Positions 1 to 9,905 of a DNA stretch of 64,000 nucleotides are shown here, in pieces. This DNA is from Macrosoma leucophasiata. Lineage: Eukaryota; Arthropoda; Insecta; Lepidoptera; Hedylidae. The position numbers and the translations under genes are program-made. The stretch is taken from contig JAWQUS010000017.1 in assembly GCA_036365455.1 (NCBI GenBank), forward strand, positions 11,718,001 to 11,782,000, read 5' to 3'. Under the pieces are notes generated by a model. That model searched no databases, was not told where the DNA came from, and saw only the letters and a list, made by a program, of their open reading frames with translations. Position 1 is the stretch's first letter. Each line of letters opens with the position of its first letter.

Positions 1-60
1 CTCTTTGATTACTTTGTCATTCATATAAATTAAACCCTAAAATGTTTTTTTTTTTTAGTT

Positions 61-458
61 ATTATGGCATCGCTATTACGCATATTGCCAGTGTCAAGTA
101 AAACGATATTTCGTATTTATTTAAGCAGCGTCAAAGTTAGTATAATATCAAGTATAATATGTAAGTATCAAGTATATAAGTTATCAAGTATAATATGTCA
201 GTCAAGTGAGTTACAGTCAAGTTAAGTCGAGTAAAGCGATGGCTACTTTACCAGAACATTTACAATGAAGTTTTGGAGGCAACCTGAAAGGTCGTGTTTT
301 CGCACTGTTATTCTATTTCACTATACACGGGCACTGTAATAAACCTATATCAAACAAAATGCCACCAACTTTATTCAATATAACTTAAAAATACACCAAG
401 AAAATGAAATAAAATAAGAGCACCATACGCCTCTTTCAAGGTTCCCGCCAAAAACTCC
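61..458. repeat. Interspersed repeat F, copy 1
   Basis: This stretch matches, in inverted orientation, the sequence at 51163-51500. Shared blocks include a 'ttacgcatattgccagtgtc' block, 'aaaacgatatttcgtatt', 'taaagcgatggctacttta' and 'gagcaccatacgc'. The copies differ by substitutions and by an extra 'caagtataatatgta'-type tandem stretch near 130-210 in this copy. No reading frame is shared. I infer an old non-autonomous transposon; the class is unknown. Confidence 0.6.
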
Positions 459-3400
459 CCTAAAATGTTTGTTTGGTTTAATATTACAGTGGTGAATGTA
501 AACTTTTAGTTTTAATGTTTACCTGTCAGTAAACTACCCTACATACCATACAAACCAGATTACTTAAAAAATTACAAAGATATGTGCACATAATTTTGTA
601 ATTTTTACCAACCTTACTGTAGCAATATTTTTTTCTAGGGTAAAGGTTAATATTTACCCACAATAAAAAGAAGTAGCAAATCCAGAATCCAGTCAATTTG
701 TACTGCAGTAGGTATGTAATGAATAAGGCTTGACATTTGACACTCAAGCTGGTCAAATTGTTGACAAGTAGGGCGGAGTACGATGAACTTGAAAACGCCT
801 CACTCACCGTAAAATGCTTATTGCCGGCACTTGCTTCCCAATGGAATGCGTGCAGGCAGGGCCCGCATTCGCTAGGAAAGCATAACCCACTGTTTTATGC
901 ACGTTTCGAAAGTTTCCTCAACGGAAACCGGCCACGACAACAATCACTGATCACACAGGGTCCACAGGCTTACAACCTGACAGGAACGCAATGTAAATAG
1001 CACCACTCTTGTTTTATCCACTGTTATTTTAGAGACAAAAAGGCACTGGTATCCGAGTAACGTACACAAATGACACTGATTGAAAACGTCGGACGGTGTT
1101 GGTGTAGTCTAATTGTCACAATAAATATTGTGAATTTTCTCACGCGCGACACACGAACTTGTATTTACTTTTTTTATGTAAATAAAATAAGAATGAAACG
1201 TCAATCCCACAACGATAACCGAAAAACACAAGGCAAGACGAACTCGCAGCGCAGCTGGCTCGCTGTCGCCTCTCGTCGTGCGCTTGGTTGCGGGCGCTGC
1301 GGGTAGCGGGTGAAGCGCGGGGCAGCAGGCGGGTGGAAGGGAGCCCGCCGGTGCGCCGTCGCCCCCCGACCTTCTCGTTCGTCTCGCAAGTCATTTTCAT
1401 TATTACGTTAGTATGTAGTTATGTTCATTTTATTTTATTTCAAAGCTTGCTTGCATGCGTTTGCCTTCACTATCCAACTGCAAGCGAGCTTATTTGCCAG
1501 CAATAAAATTACAGGTGGATTATGTGGTGGACCGGTTGTTATTTGATTGAATCATCTATCACACGCTAGGTATGTTTAGGCACTAACTAGTCAATGACAC
1601 TTGTTTTGTAGAGTTGTAGAGTTTTAGCAACTGTTAACTTTTGGTAGAGTTCTAATGGAGAAGTTTGTAAATAAAGGATTTATTGAAGTAGATATGAACT
1701 TAGTCTAATTAAATGTGCTAATCAAATTTGGAAATGCTCAGTAATGTCACGTAATGTTCCTATAGCTCCGTAATTACAAGCATACCTATATCTAGTAGGT
1801 ATGTGTAAGTGGGCGTAAAAGTTAAAAGTAACGAAGCAAAAGTTGCAAGACAAAATATTTTTTATTGTTTAAGTGCTGTAGAGGTATCATAGTTACCTAT
1901 TCACTTACCATAAACTTGTAGGTACCTACAGAATAGAATAGATTTACCTACAATTGTTATGTACCTGAGTAAGAGGGTACCTACCTCAGAGAGTTTATGA
2001 ACACAACAAAAAATACCTACTTGATCGAGAAACTTACTTATTTTCTTCCTGTTAGTAAAACATGTAAGTATCATAGAATATACCTAACTAGGTATGTTCA
2101 ATCTCTACATTAGGGTGGCGTTTGGTCATAGGTAGGTACCTATGCTGTAACAGAGAATATGCAATAATAAGGCTTGTCGATTTTTTCACAATGCTGAAAT
2201 GACAAGAGATCCTACCTACCTAGTTGTAAATGTAAGTGTTATGTTTTGTCTCCACTAATTTTACTCCCAACCCCTCATTTTATTAACACTTTGGTCAGTC
2301 TAATTTTTGTTTCAAGTAGGTAAATTCTTGCGTTTTCATGTCATGTTAAACACTAGTAAAACGCATTACTAGTCATCCCTATAGATCTTAATAAGCATAA
2401 TATCGTATCTCGCTCGTCGTAAGAAATAAGTAATGTAATTCTATGCCTGTTCACTTTGCACAGGTCTAAGTTAAATTCGCAAATCAAGAGCAGCGGCGCG
2501 GCGCGGCGCCCGACAATGCTCTCAGTAACGTTCACTTTACCGATCGTTGATATGGACGAACGAGTCTACTGGAACGCAGTATGCGAATGGAAATATAAAC
2601 AAGCAGCTGACTGGATTGCACTGCACTGCACCGTTGATGAAAGCACGCGCCTCGTTTACCTCAGTCATATATGCGTGTCTGTGCGCACTTTTCAATAATA
2701 AAAAAAAACATTTCGCACGGCACACTCTCCTGCAATTTTCGAGAAAGTAATCCATCAATGGCGATCTATCAAGGGTCGCGAGGTTTCTCCACTTCACCGC
2801 CCAGGGAGACCGAACTACCCCTGTAATTACTCGCACTTTGCCGGCAGATGAGTAAATGCCTTAAATTCTGGGTTGCAGGGAAAGTGAAGTGTTAATGCGA
2901 CAACTTGATCATAGTGTATCGTTCCGTTCGAGCCGCGAACCGGGAAGGTATCCGCGAACTTTATCTGACCTCATGTTAAACAGTTTGTAACGTAATTGGC
3001 CGTTAAATTAACTATAATATCACGAATTCACCTGTGGGCTAACAGGGTTTTTATCTGTAATAATTCGAGTCGGGCCATCTGCCTCTGTTTTTGCTCGGAT
3101 ACAATGCTTTACCCCGGCTCGTTGAGCGGAAACGGGGTGCGGGCTGGGTGCGTCCTTGAGTTCTATTGAATTGGAACCGGAAATTTCTATTCTCTGCGTT
3201 ATGCTTGTTTTATTTTTCACGCTATCTATTAATAGCTCATTCAATTTGGATACTCTGCGAAACATACATTTAAATACCTAGCTCTGTAAAACTAATATGT
3301 TAGAGGTAATTTCAAATGAACAGTAAATAATCGAATATTATAAATCGATTACCTACTTATTGTTACGAACGGTACTTACCTATTTCATAAAATGATATTT

Positions 3401-4016
3401 TGTATTAAAAAGGTTACGATGTATTATCGCAGCACCGCAGATCGTGTCTTATTGTAGAGTTCTGTAGGTAGATATACCTACAGAAATGTGTACCTATTAC
3501 AAACGGATATCCTTTCTATTTACGTTCAAGGATAAATGCAAAATAAGACACCCCGCATAGTTCGGTTTGTAATAATTCTTCTCTTTGTCATCCAAATCGT
3601 TCGAAAATAGGTACGTGCTTGCCCACTCTATTTATTTTGTTGACAATAATAATGCCTCAATGCAGGTAGAGCTACCCTATCTATAGTTTTATCTGTACAG
3701 ACAGATTGATTAATTGGTATTTATTGTTTTGAGTTCATTGTTGATTATCAGCACTTTTACTAAATTACCAAAGAGGTTCCTTAACAGTTGTTAAGACACA
3801 AAAAGGATAGGTAAATCAAAATGAAGAGATACTGAAAAAAAACGTAGGTATTGCGGAGCATGAACCAGAACGTAGGTAGGTATAAAGGTACCTATAATAT
3901 CGTCAAACAATTATTGTATCAATATCATTTGTTTATTAAATATAATAAAATAAGATGCTAATATTAATAATAGTATTTTAAAACAGGCACAAGAGGTACC
4001 TATGCTAGAACCGGAA
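459..4016. other. AT-rich unassigned DNA
   Basis: No gene or repeat that I can support, apart from the GC-rich patch listed separately at 1240-1385 and a short GC-rich run near 2486-2515. The AT-rich parts carry many 'taggtacctac' motifs, as is common in some lepidopteran genomes. Short reading frames here (for example 737-1000 and 2456-2698) have no recognisable domain, and overlap others on both strands. Confidence 0.5.
1240..1385. other. GC-rich, CpG-rich patch
   Basis: About 145 bases rich in C, G and CpG inside DNA that is otherwise strongly AT-rich. Reading frames overlap here on both strands (1140-1400 minus, 1288-1506 plus), which is the expected effect of few stop codons in GC-rich sequence rather than evidence of coding. 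It could be a CpG-rich promoter or 5' exon of a host gene, or part of an unrecognised transposon. I see no TATA box, initiator or splice pattern that decides it. Confidence 0.3.
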
Positions 4017-4079
4017 TATATGGTGCTCCACGCTCTCTGCCGACCCCGTTTGGGGCCTGGCGTGAAGATACGTACATAC
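4017..4079 (+). mobile_element. RTE-type LINE family 1, 3' scrap
   Basis: About 63 bases match the extreme 3' end of the RTE family seen complete at 59055-59747: 'gctctctgccgaccccg', then 'ggcctggcgtgaagatacgtacatac'-like sequence ending in the ACAT-type tail. Several substitutions separate it from the 59-kb copy, so it looks older. No clear target-site duplication was found. Confidence 0.7.
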
Positions 4080-4274
4080 TTTGCTGCAATAAAACAAAAC
4101 TGCTGTACGGCCTTGTAATTTCCGACACAGAGGCATAACAACCCCAGGAGTGGTAACGCAACATTTTAATCTGTGGGTTTTATGTACCTAGATGTTTATA
4201 GGCATATTCATATACAGTATTCACTTGAACTACCTTTATCAATGTGAACTAGGTATATGCTTATTGCCACTTAA

Positions 4275-4534
4275 TGACTTAAAATGCCACTACTAGGTAC
4301 TACGCTGGGGTCCTGGGTTCGATTCCCGGGTAGGGGGATATCAGAGATAACGGTGTACCTACTACGAAAGTTTCCTAGTACCTCGAAGTTTTGTAATGTG
4401 CCCGGAGATGTCAATAGGCTCGCCACCTTTAACATGGTCCGAAATGTAACATGTATGCATGTATGCTTGAATGCATGCATTTAACACTGCCTTCCCCTTC
4501 GGGGATTACAGGCGTGAAGTTACGTTTTATGCCA
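4275..4534 (+). mobile_element. SINE family A, copy 1 (tRNA-derived)
   Basis: The left end carries a tRNA-like T-arm, 'cctgggttcgattcccggg', preceded by 'ccactactaggtactacgctgggg'-like sequence. The body matches the minus-strand copy at 48236-48552: 'tatcagagataa.ggtgta', 'gatgtcaa.aggttcgccacc', 'tatgcttgaatgcatgcat'. The tail is 'ggggattacaggcgtgaagt'. This copy lacks roughly the first 30 bases of the tRNA-like head and has a shorter middle. The tail resembles the 3' end of the RTE LINE (see findings). Confidence 0.75.
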
Positions 4535-6405
4535 AGAAAAATAACATTAATATTTAACTTAGCTTCTTGCGAAAATAACAGCAGAACAGTGACTGACGAT
4601 GGTGAAATGGCACTAATTAACAAAAATAAACTTGTTGAAATCTCAACAAGTTAGTCAAGTTAAGCGACATAATTTGACATAAATGACTATAAATGTTATA
4701 ACTACATGTATTATATATATATATTGTACAAGTCGCATACTTAGCGCGCCAGCTCAAAATATCACGTCGCTCTGGCGACTTCCGTCGATTCACTGTCGAC
4801 AGCGACAGTTGACCGTATATAATAGGTACCTCCTTGTGTTTTGCCATAACACCACGATACTGTAGGCTTTCTGGGGTCACGGTCGGTTAAGTCCTAATTT
4901 TACTATTTTCTTAAAATAATTGTACTTTTAAACTAACATCTTACTCAATACTCAATCATTTATTGCATTCCATAATGGAATAAACATTACATTTCTTTGA
5001 CATTAACTACCATTATTTAGGAGATCAAGGGCTTATGTACCCGCATTTTGTAATCTATTTGCCGCCAAATTAAACAGTGGGTCGTTAAACAGTAATTTAA
5101 GGTCTTTTACTTACTACGACTATCTCTGTTAATTGCTCTTGGTACAGAGATATGGGACCTCATTTGTGGCAAGTAGTAACAGTAACACCTGTTCATAGCA
5201 AGTATGAACCATCTACTGGAATAAAATAATAGAAGAGTAGTAAATAATATGAACATTTACTAATAATCAAGCCCATCACTATAAATTATCAAAGACTCTA
5301 CATTTCACATCCTTTTTTTTATACAAAGGTAGTCTTAATTTATGACTGTCGCTGTTTTTTTTAATTGCAACTTATTATAGGTACCTACCATATTTAATTT
5401 TGTACATAACCTAATATCTTAAAAAGCAGAATTAGTTTATTTACTGTCGGTAGTAATTAACGGGTGGAGTAAGAAGTAGGTACAGTATTAAATTACATTA
5501 TCAGAATCTATCGCGAAATAGAAGTGATTGAATGTATCATAAAATATCTACCTATAATTTATGGTAAAGTTTAGGTCCAAGTGGTGAAAAAGAAGTCTAC
5601 ATCAAAACTGTAATCGTTAACCTAGATTGTGTTTGTATTTGCCACTTTTTTTATAAAAATATTCTCAACGAATCAGAGTCAGTCAACTCAAATTTTATTT
5701 ACACGTGTGTCGATATGGAAACACACATTTTTTGTGTATGGTTTTTATGTGATCATTGTCCCAAGTTATAGTGAGCAGACGATGACTTATCAGAAGTTGG
5801 AGATGGTCGGCGCCTTTACGCTATCAATTTATTTGTGGTTTATTAAGTCTGTTTGAAATCATTTAAAAAACTGTAATCAGAGAATTAGATTGGGAAAAAA
5901 CACAAATATGTATAATATTATTATTTGACTAACCAATTCATCATAAGATATTTATACTCTAAAATTCTGTGTGATTACGATGTTTTGAAAAAACTTTCGA
6001 AAAATCACGAGAAGATAAAGAAAGTTAGTAGGTAATGTAATTAGGTATCTAATGAGGTATCCAGTCTCGATCACATATAAATAACGTAAGAAGTTGGATT
6101 TAAAATACGTAGGTAGATAGATACACACTATTTGTATTATTAATTATCAAATTAATAACTTAATCATCAATCTCTACATTTTTACTTTAACATCAAAAAC
6201 TGGTTATTGTTGGTAAGTTTTTGTGTTGAAGAAGTAAATACCTACCTATTCTGAGAAAATTCGAGTTCTCGAATTCTTTTATTAAAATATAAATGCGTTT
6301 TTTGCTAACTCTGCCCTATCGGTGAAGAGTTAAAAATAGGTACTAGTGATGGACCGATTTCCTTTAACATTCGGTTTAACTGAAATTAGTTTTGTTTAAA
6401 TGTAC
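4535..6405. other. AT-rich unassigned DNA
   Basis: No supported gene or repeat. Short frames (for example 5629-5856) have AT-driven composition and no recognisable motif. Confidence 0.5.
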
Positions 6406-7108
6406 ATAATTATATAACAGCAAAATCACATTAATGGCGACAATTTACAGGTAACTAGTTTCTTCCTGTGACTTTGCATGTACCTACTATTTAACATTTC
6501 GGTATGTGATGGGCCAAAATTGGTTTGAAAGTTCGCCCGAAGTTCGGTTCAACTTATAACTATCTATCTAAATTTATTGAACAAAATATAATATTTTAAT
6601 AAGAATTAAAAGCTTAGTTAAATTTCTTCTTCTTTTAATTAGACAATTTACCAGTCATTAAATAAAAATCTTTGCTCTATGAAATATACTTGAAATGAAA
6701 AAACATGTAACGAAAATGAAATGCATTAGAGGTAAATTAAACTTTGCATTCTTCTAAAAAACGGAAAATCGACATAAAATCTTCTAAATTAACCCTTGGT
6801 AGGTATTTCTAATCTAACAACATTATTTAACAACAAACTTATTTTTTTACAAAATTGGCATCAGCAAACATACTAAACATCCATTTAATTTGGAAATTTA
6901 AAATGGTTTATTAATAATTGAATGATGATATCACTTCATCGCACGAGGAAGCGTGACCAAGTTGAACCGAACATCGGGCGAACTTTCAAACCACTTTTGG
7001 CCCATCACATACCTAAATGTTAAATAGTAGGTACATGCAAAGTCACAGGAAGAAACTAGTAACCTGTAAATTGTCGCCATTAATGTGATTTTGCTGTTAT
7101 ATAATTAT
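6406..7108. mobile_element. Foldback element with ~148-bp inverted arms
   Basis: The left arm (about 6406-6555) and right arm (about 6959-7108) are near-perfect reverse complements, about 96% identical by eye. They begin with 'ataattatataacagc' and end with 'gttcggttcaactt', and differ by a few substitutions such as 'aggtaactag' versus 'aggttactag'. The roughly 400-bp centre is AT-rich with no reading frame. The structure is that of a long-TIR MITE or foldback transposon. No convincing target-site duplication is visible at the present ends, so the class is open. Confidence 0.7.
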
Positions 7109-7562
7109 CATTAATTATGTTAATTTGAGTAGGCGTGGAACCACTAATAAGTTGAGGGTTATTTCATCAAATAATGACGATATTTGAAACTAATTATTTG
7201 TTTTGTTTTAATTAATATTAAGGTTGTTAATGATAAACTTTCTTTGTGTTCGGTTAATGTCATTAATAGTGTTTAAAAAATGTATCTTAAGTTACAAGTA
7301 GGATACCAGTCATTAAATATTAAACCTATGTAATTTTTATGTACGGATATAGAAATTCTTCGAAAAATACAAGCACATGTGAATGCGATCGTAGCGCCAC
7401 CTATCGTGTATAAGAAAATTCTATTCCGTAGGAAAATTATGTATCTAAACAAAACATAAGTTTCCACTGAAATAAAACTCAAAAACAACAAAATAAATCC
7501 AGCTGCTTAGGAAAAAATCTGTCACATGTAATGTAAGAGTTATCAATATTACTTACTATTCA
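7109..7562. other. AT-rich unassigned DNA
   Basis: Nothing I can support. The minus frame at 7273-7491 has no recognisable domain. Confidence 0.45.
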
Positions 7563-7732
7563 TCCCTACTATTTAATATTATAAATGTGAAAGTAACTCT
7601 ATCTGTCTGTCTGTCTGTTACCTTTTCACGTCCAAACGAGCGAACCGATTTTGATGAAATTTGGTACAGAGATAGAGTTGACTTTGTGAAATAGGCTACT
7701 TTTTGTCTCCTTATATTATCCCCATCCCCCTA

Positions 7733-8420
7733 AAATAGGGGATGGAAGTTTGTATGGAGCATTCCACAATTTTCAAGATAGAAAGTTAAAACTCGGTATG
7801 TGAACTCTTTGAGTTTAACAAACAATACGTACATCACTTTTTTTTAGAAATCTGCCTTCATCCCTTTAACACGGGGGGTGAAATTTGAAGGTATTGGGCT
7901 TAAGGCAGTGTTCAAGCTGGAAAGCCAAAAATAGGTATGCGGACTCTTTATTACAAAAAAAAACAAAATTTGCTTATTATTGAATAATTTTGATTAGAAA
8001 TCTGCTACACCCCCTAAAATAGGGGATGAAAATTTGTATGGAGCATTTCACAATTTTCAGGATAGTAAGTTAAAACTCGGTATGTGAACTCTTTGAGTTT
8101 AACAAACAATACCTGCATCATTTTTTTTTTAGAAATCTGCCTCCATCCCTTTAACACGGGGGGTGAAATTTGAAGGTATTGGGCTTAAGGCAGTGTTCAA
8201 GCTGGAAAGCCAAAAATAGGTATGCGGACGCCGAAACAACATTTGCTTATTATTGAATTATTTTTTTTAGAAATCTCCTACATCCCCTATCATAGGGGGT
8301 GGCAATTTGTAGGGAGCATTCCACAATTTTCAAGGTAGAAAGTTAAAACTTGGTATGCGAACTCTATGAGCCTAACAAATAATTTCGTGCATAATTTTTT
8401 TTGGACATCTACCCCCTTCC
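7733..8420 (+). repeat. Three imperfect tandem blocks inside the Helitron-like element
   Basis: The phrase 'taaaataggggatg...ttgtatggagcatt' begins near 7731, 8014 and (diverged) 8281. Each is followed by 'agttaaaactcggtatg' and an 'atccctttaacacggggggtg'-like segment. The period is about 270-285 bases. Blocks 1 and 2 are very similar; block 3 is more diverged and truncated. Confidence 0.7.
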
Positions 8421-8431
8421 TCTAACATAGG

Positions 8432-8616
8432 GATGCAGATGCGTTACCACTTCTGAGACCTAAGGTGTTGCCTCTGTGCCGCAAATCACAGGGCCGTTCA
8501 TTACCTCCTGACCGGAACACGATAGTGCTGAACACTACCATTTAGCGGCAACAATATTAGGTTATTCGGTGGTACCTACGCCCGCGCGCTGCTTCACTGG
8601 AGCTCAACCACAAGAA
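8432..8616 (+). repeat. Repeat C, nested copy with hairpin tail
   Basis: Matches the repeat C body ('cagatgcgttaccac', 'gacctaaggtgttgcctctgtgccg', 'ggaacacgatagtgctgaac', 'catttagcggcaa') followed by the tail module ('cggtggtacctacgcccgcg', 'cactggagctcaaccac'). It interrupts the Helitron-like element, so it was inserted later. Confidence 0.75.
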
Positions 8617-9241
8617 AAATTGTTTTTTTTAAATTTGCCTGAAAATTGGTTAACGGGCTTCTTATGCTACGTAAGAAAAAGAGTTGCATTAATAATTTTT
8701 TTGAAGTGTTCCCTCCCCCACCCCCCTCAAAATGGGTAATGGAAATTGGTATGGGACTTACCGCAATTTTCAAGGTGGAATATGTGAACAGGCTCTTTGG
8801 TACAAAAAAAAGATATACAAATATTAATACTCTTGGCAAAAGATAAGAAGCAGTGTTACCCATGGCCTTTGAGGGCTGGGGTCACAAGTTTTTTAAAACG
8901 CGCTAACGCTGTCTTCTTGATCTGCACTTAAGTAGGATCAGCGGCCGCGCTACCTTTGCTCTGAGTTAGACGGTTAATTCTACATTGATTATTTATTTGC
9001 TTTTGATTTTGTAATTGTATACGAAAATGTTATATAAAACTACTGTTCCTAGAGACTTAAAATTTGGTACAAAGGTTCCTTTCATGATGTATAAGAAAGG
9101 ATTTTTAGAGATAGACGTGATTAAGAACTCTACATATAGGTACGCGACGGGAAACTTGATTAGGACATTTCCATGGGATTGTAAAATTTAAATTATTTAT
9201 AAAACGAGATCCACGCGGGCGAAGCCGCGGGCAACAGCTAG

Positions 9242-9469
9242 TTTAATAATAAAAGTATGTCGGTGACTGACTTAGCTAGGAGTACTTAATCATTATTTAT
9301 TATTTAATTTTATTAATTGTATTAATGAGTTCGTTTACTGGGTTGACATAAGAAGATTGATTGGAAGAACTCAGCTTCCTTTATAAAAATAAGTGTTCTT
9401 GTTCAGAAACAGTTCTAGAAAATTAAAAAATTAATAATAATATGTTTTTTTCAGAAACTTAGCTGTTGT
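9242..9469. other. AT-rich unassigned DNA
   Basis: Nothing that I can support. Confidence 0.4.
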
Positions 9470-9905
9470 CTAAATTTCTGCAAGAGCGATACACTCCGGG
9501 GTGGAAGTGACTAATGGTGTCATAGCGGGGAAGCCCGCTCCAAGCTTGAGATTACTCGCTCGTGATAATGAAACTGGTGCCCTCAACATCCTCAGCTCCT
9601 CACGCCAGTGATGAACCCCGGCGACCATCGGGTTGGCTGTTTGAGGACACCACCAAGGAGAGGTGAGATACCACCTGCCTAACGTAGGATTAAATAGTGA
9701 GATCTTGATTATCTCTTTCAATAGGCCCAGGCAGTATCTATGCCTGTTTTAACTATTGATGCAGCCAGAGAGAAGTTCCGCGGAATGCAACCCACTACAA
9801 AGTAGATAAAATTCTCGCAAGAGCTTCTTCGTAGTCACTCCTCTCCCCACGCAAGCTTAACAAAGAACAGAACCACCCGGGGTTTAAATGTGACCCTGTG
9901 GTGAT
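9470..9905. other. GC-richer island, probably a decayed transposon
   Basis: A block of higher GC than its surroundings, with sharp edges. It contains an open minus frame of 83 codons (9470-9721) rich in Trp, Pro and Gly that I do not recognise. Sudden GC change with one mid-sized frame suggests an inserted LINE fragment, but I see no reverse transcriptase or endonuclease motif and no second copy in the window. Confidence 0.3.

Larger units (their letters stand above)
7563..9241 (+). mobile_element. Helitron-like non-autonomous element, 1.7 kb
   Basis: Starts with TC ('tccctactatttaatattat') after an A, and ends with CTAG ('gccgcgggcaacagctag') before a T. TC...CTRR ends with insertion between A and T are the hallmark of Helitrons. 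The 5' part has the 'ctgtctgtctgttaccttttc' and 'cgaaccgattttgatgaaat' motifs common to this class of lepidopteran repeats. It encodes no Rep/helicase. A copy of repeat C sits inside (8432-8616) and the interior carries tandem blocks (7733-8420). Shorter relatives with similar ends lie at 19552-19865, 34611-34997 and 54999-55177. Confidence 0.65.
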
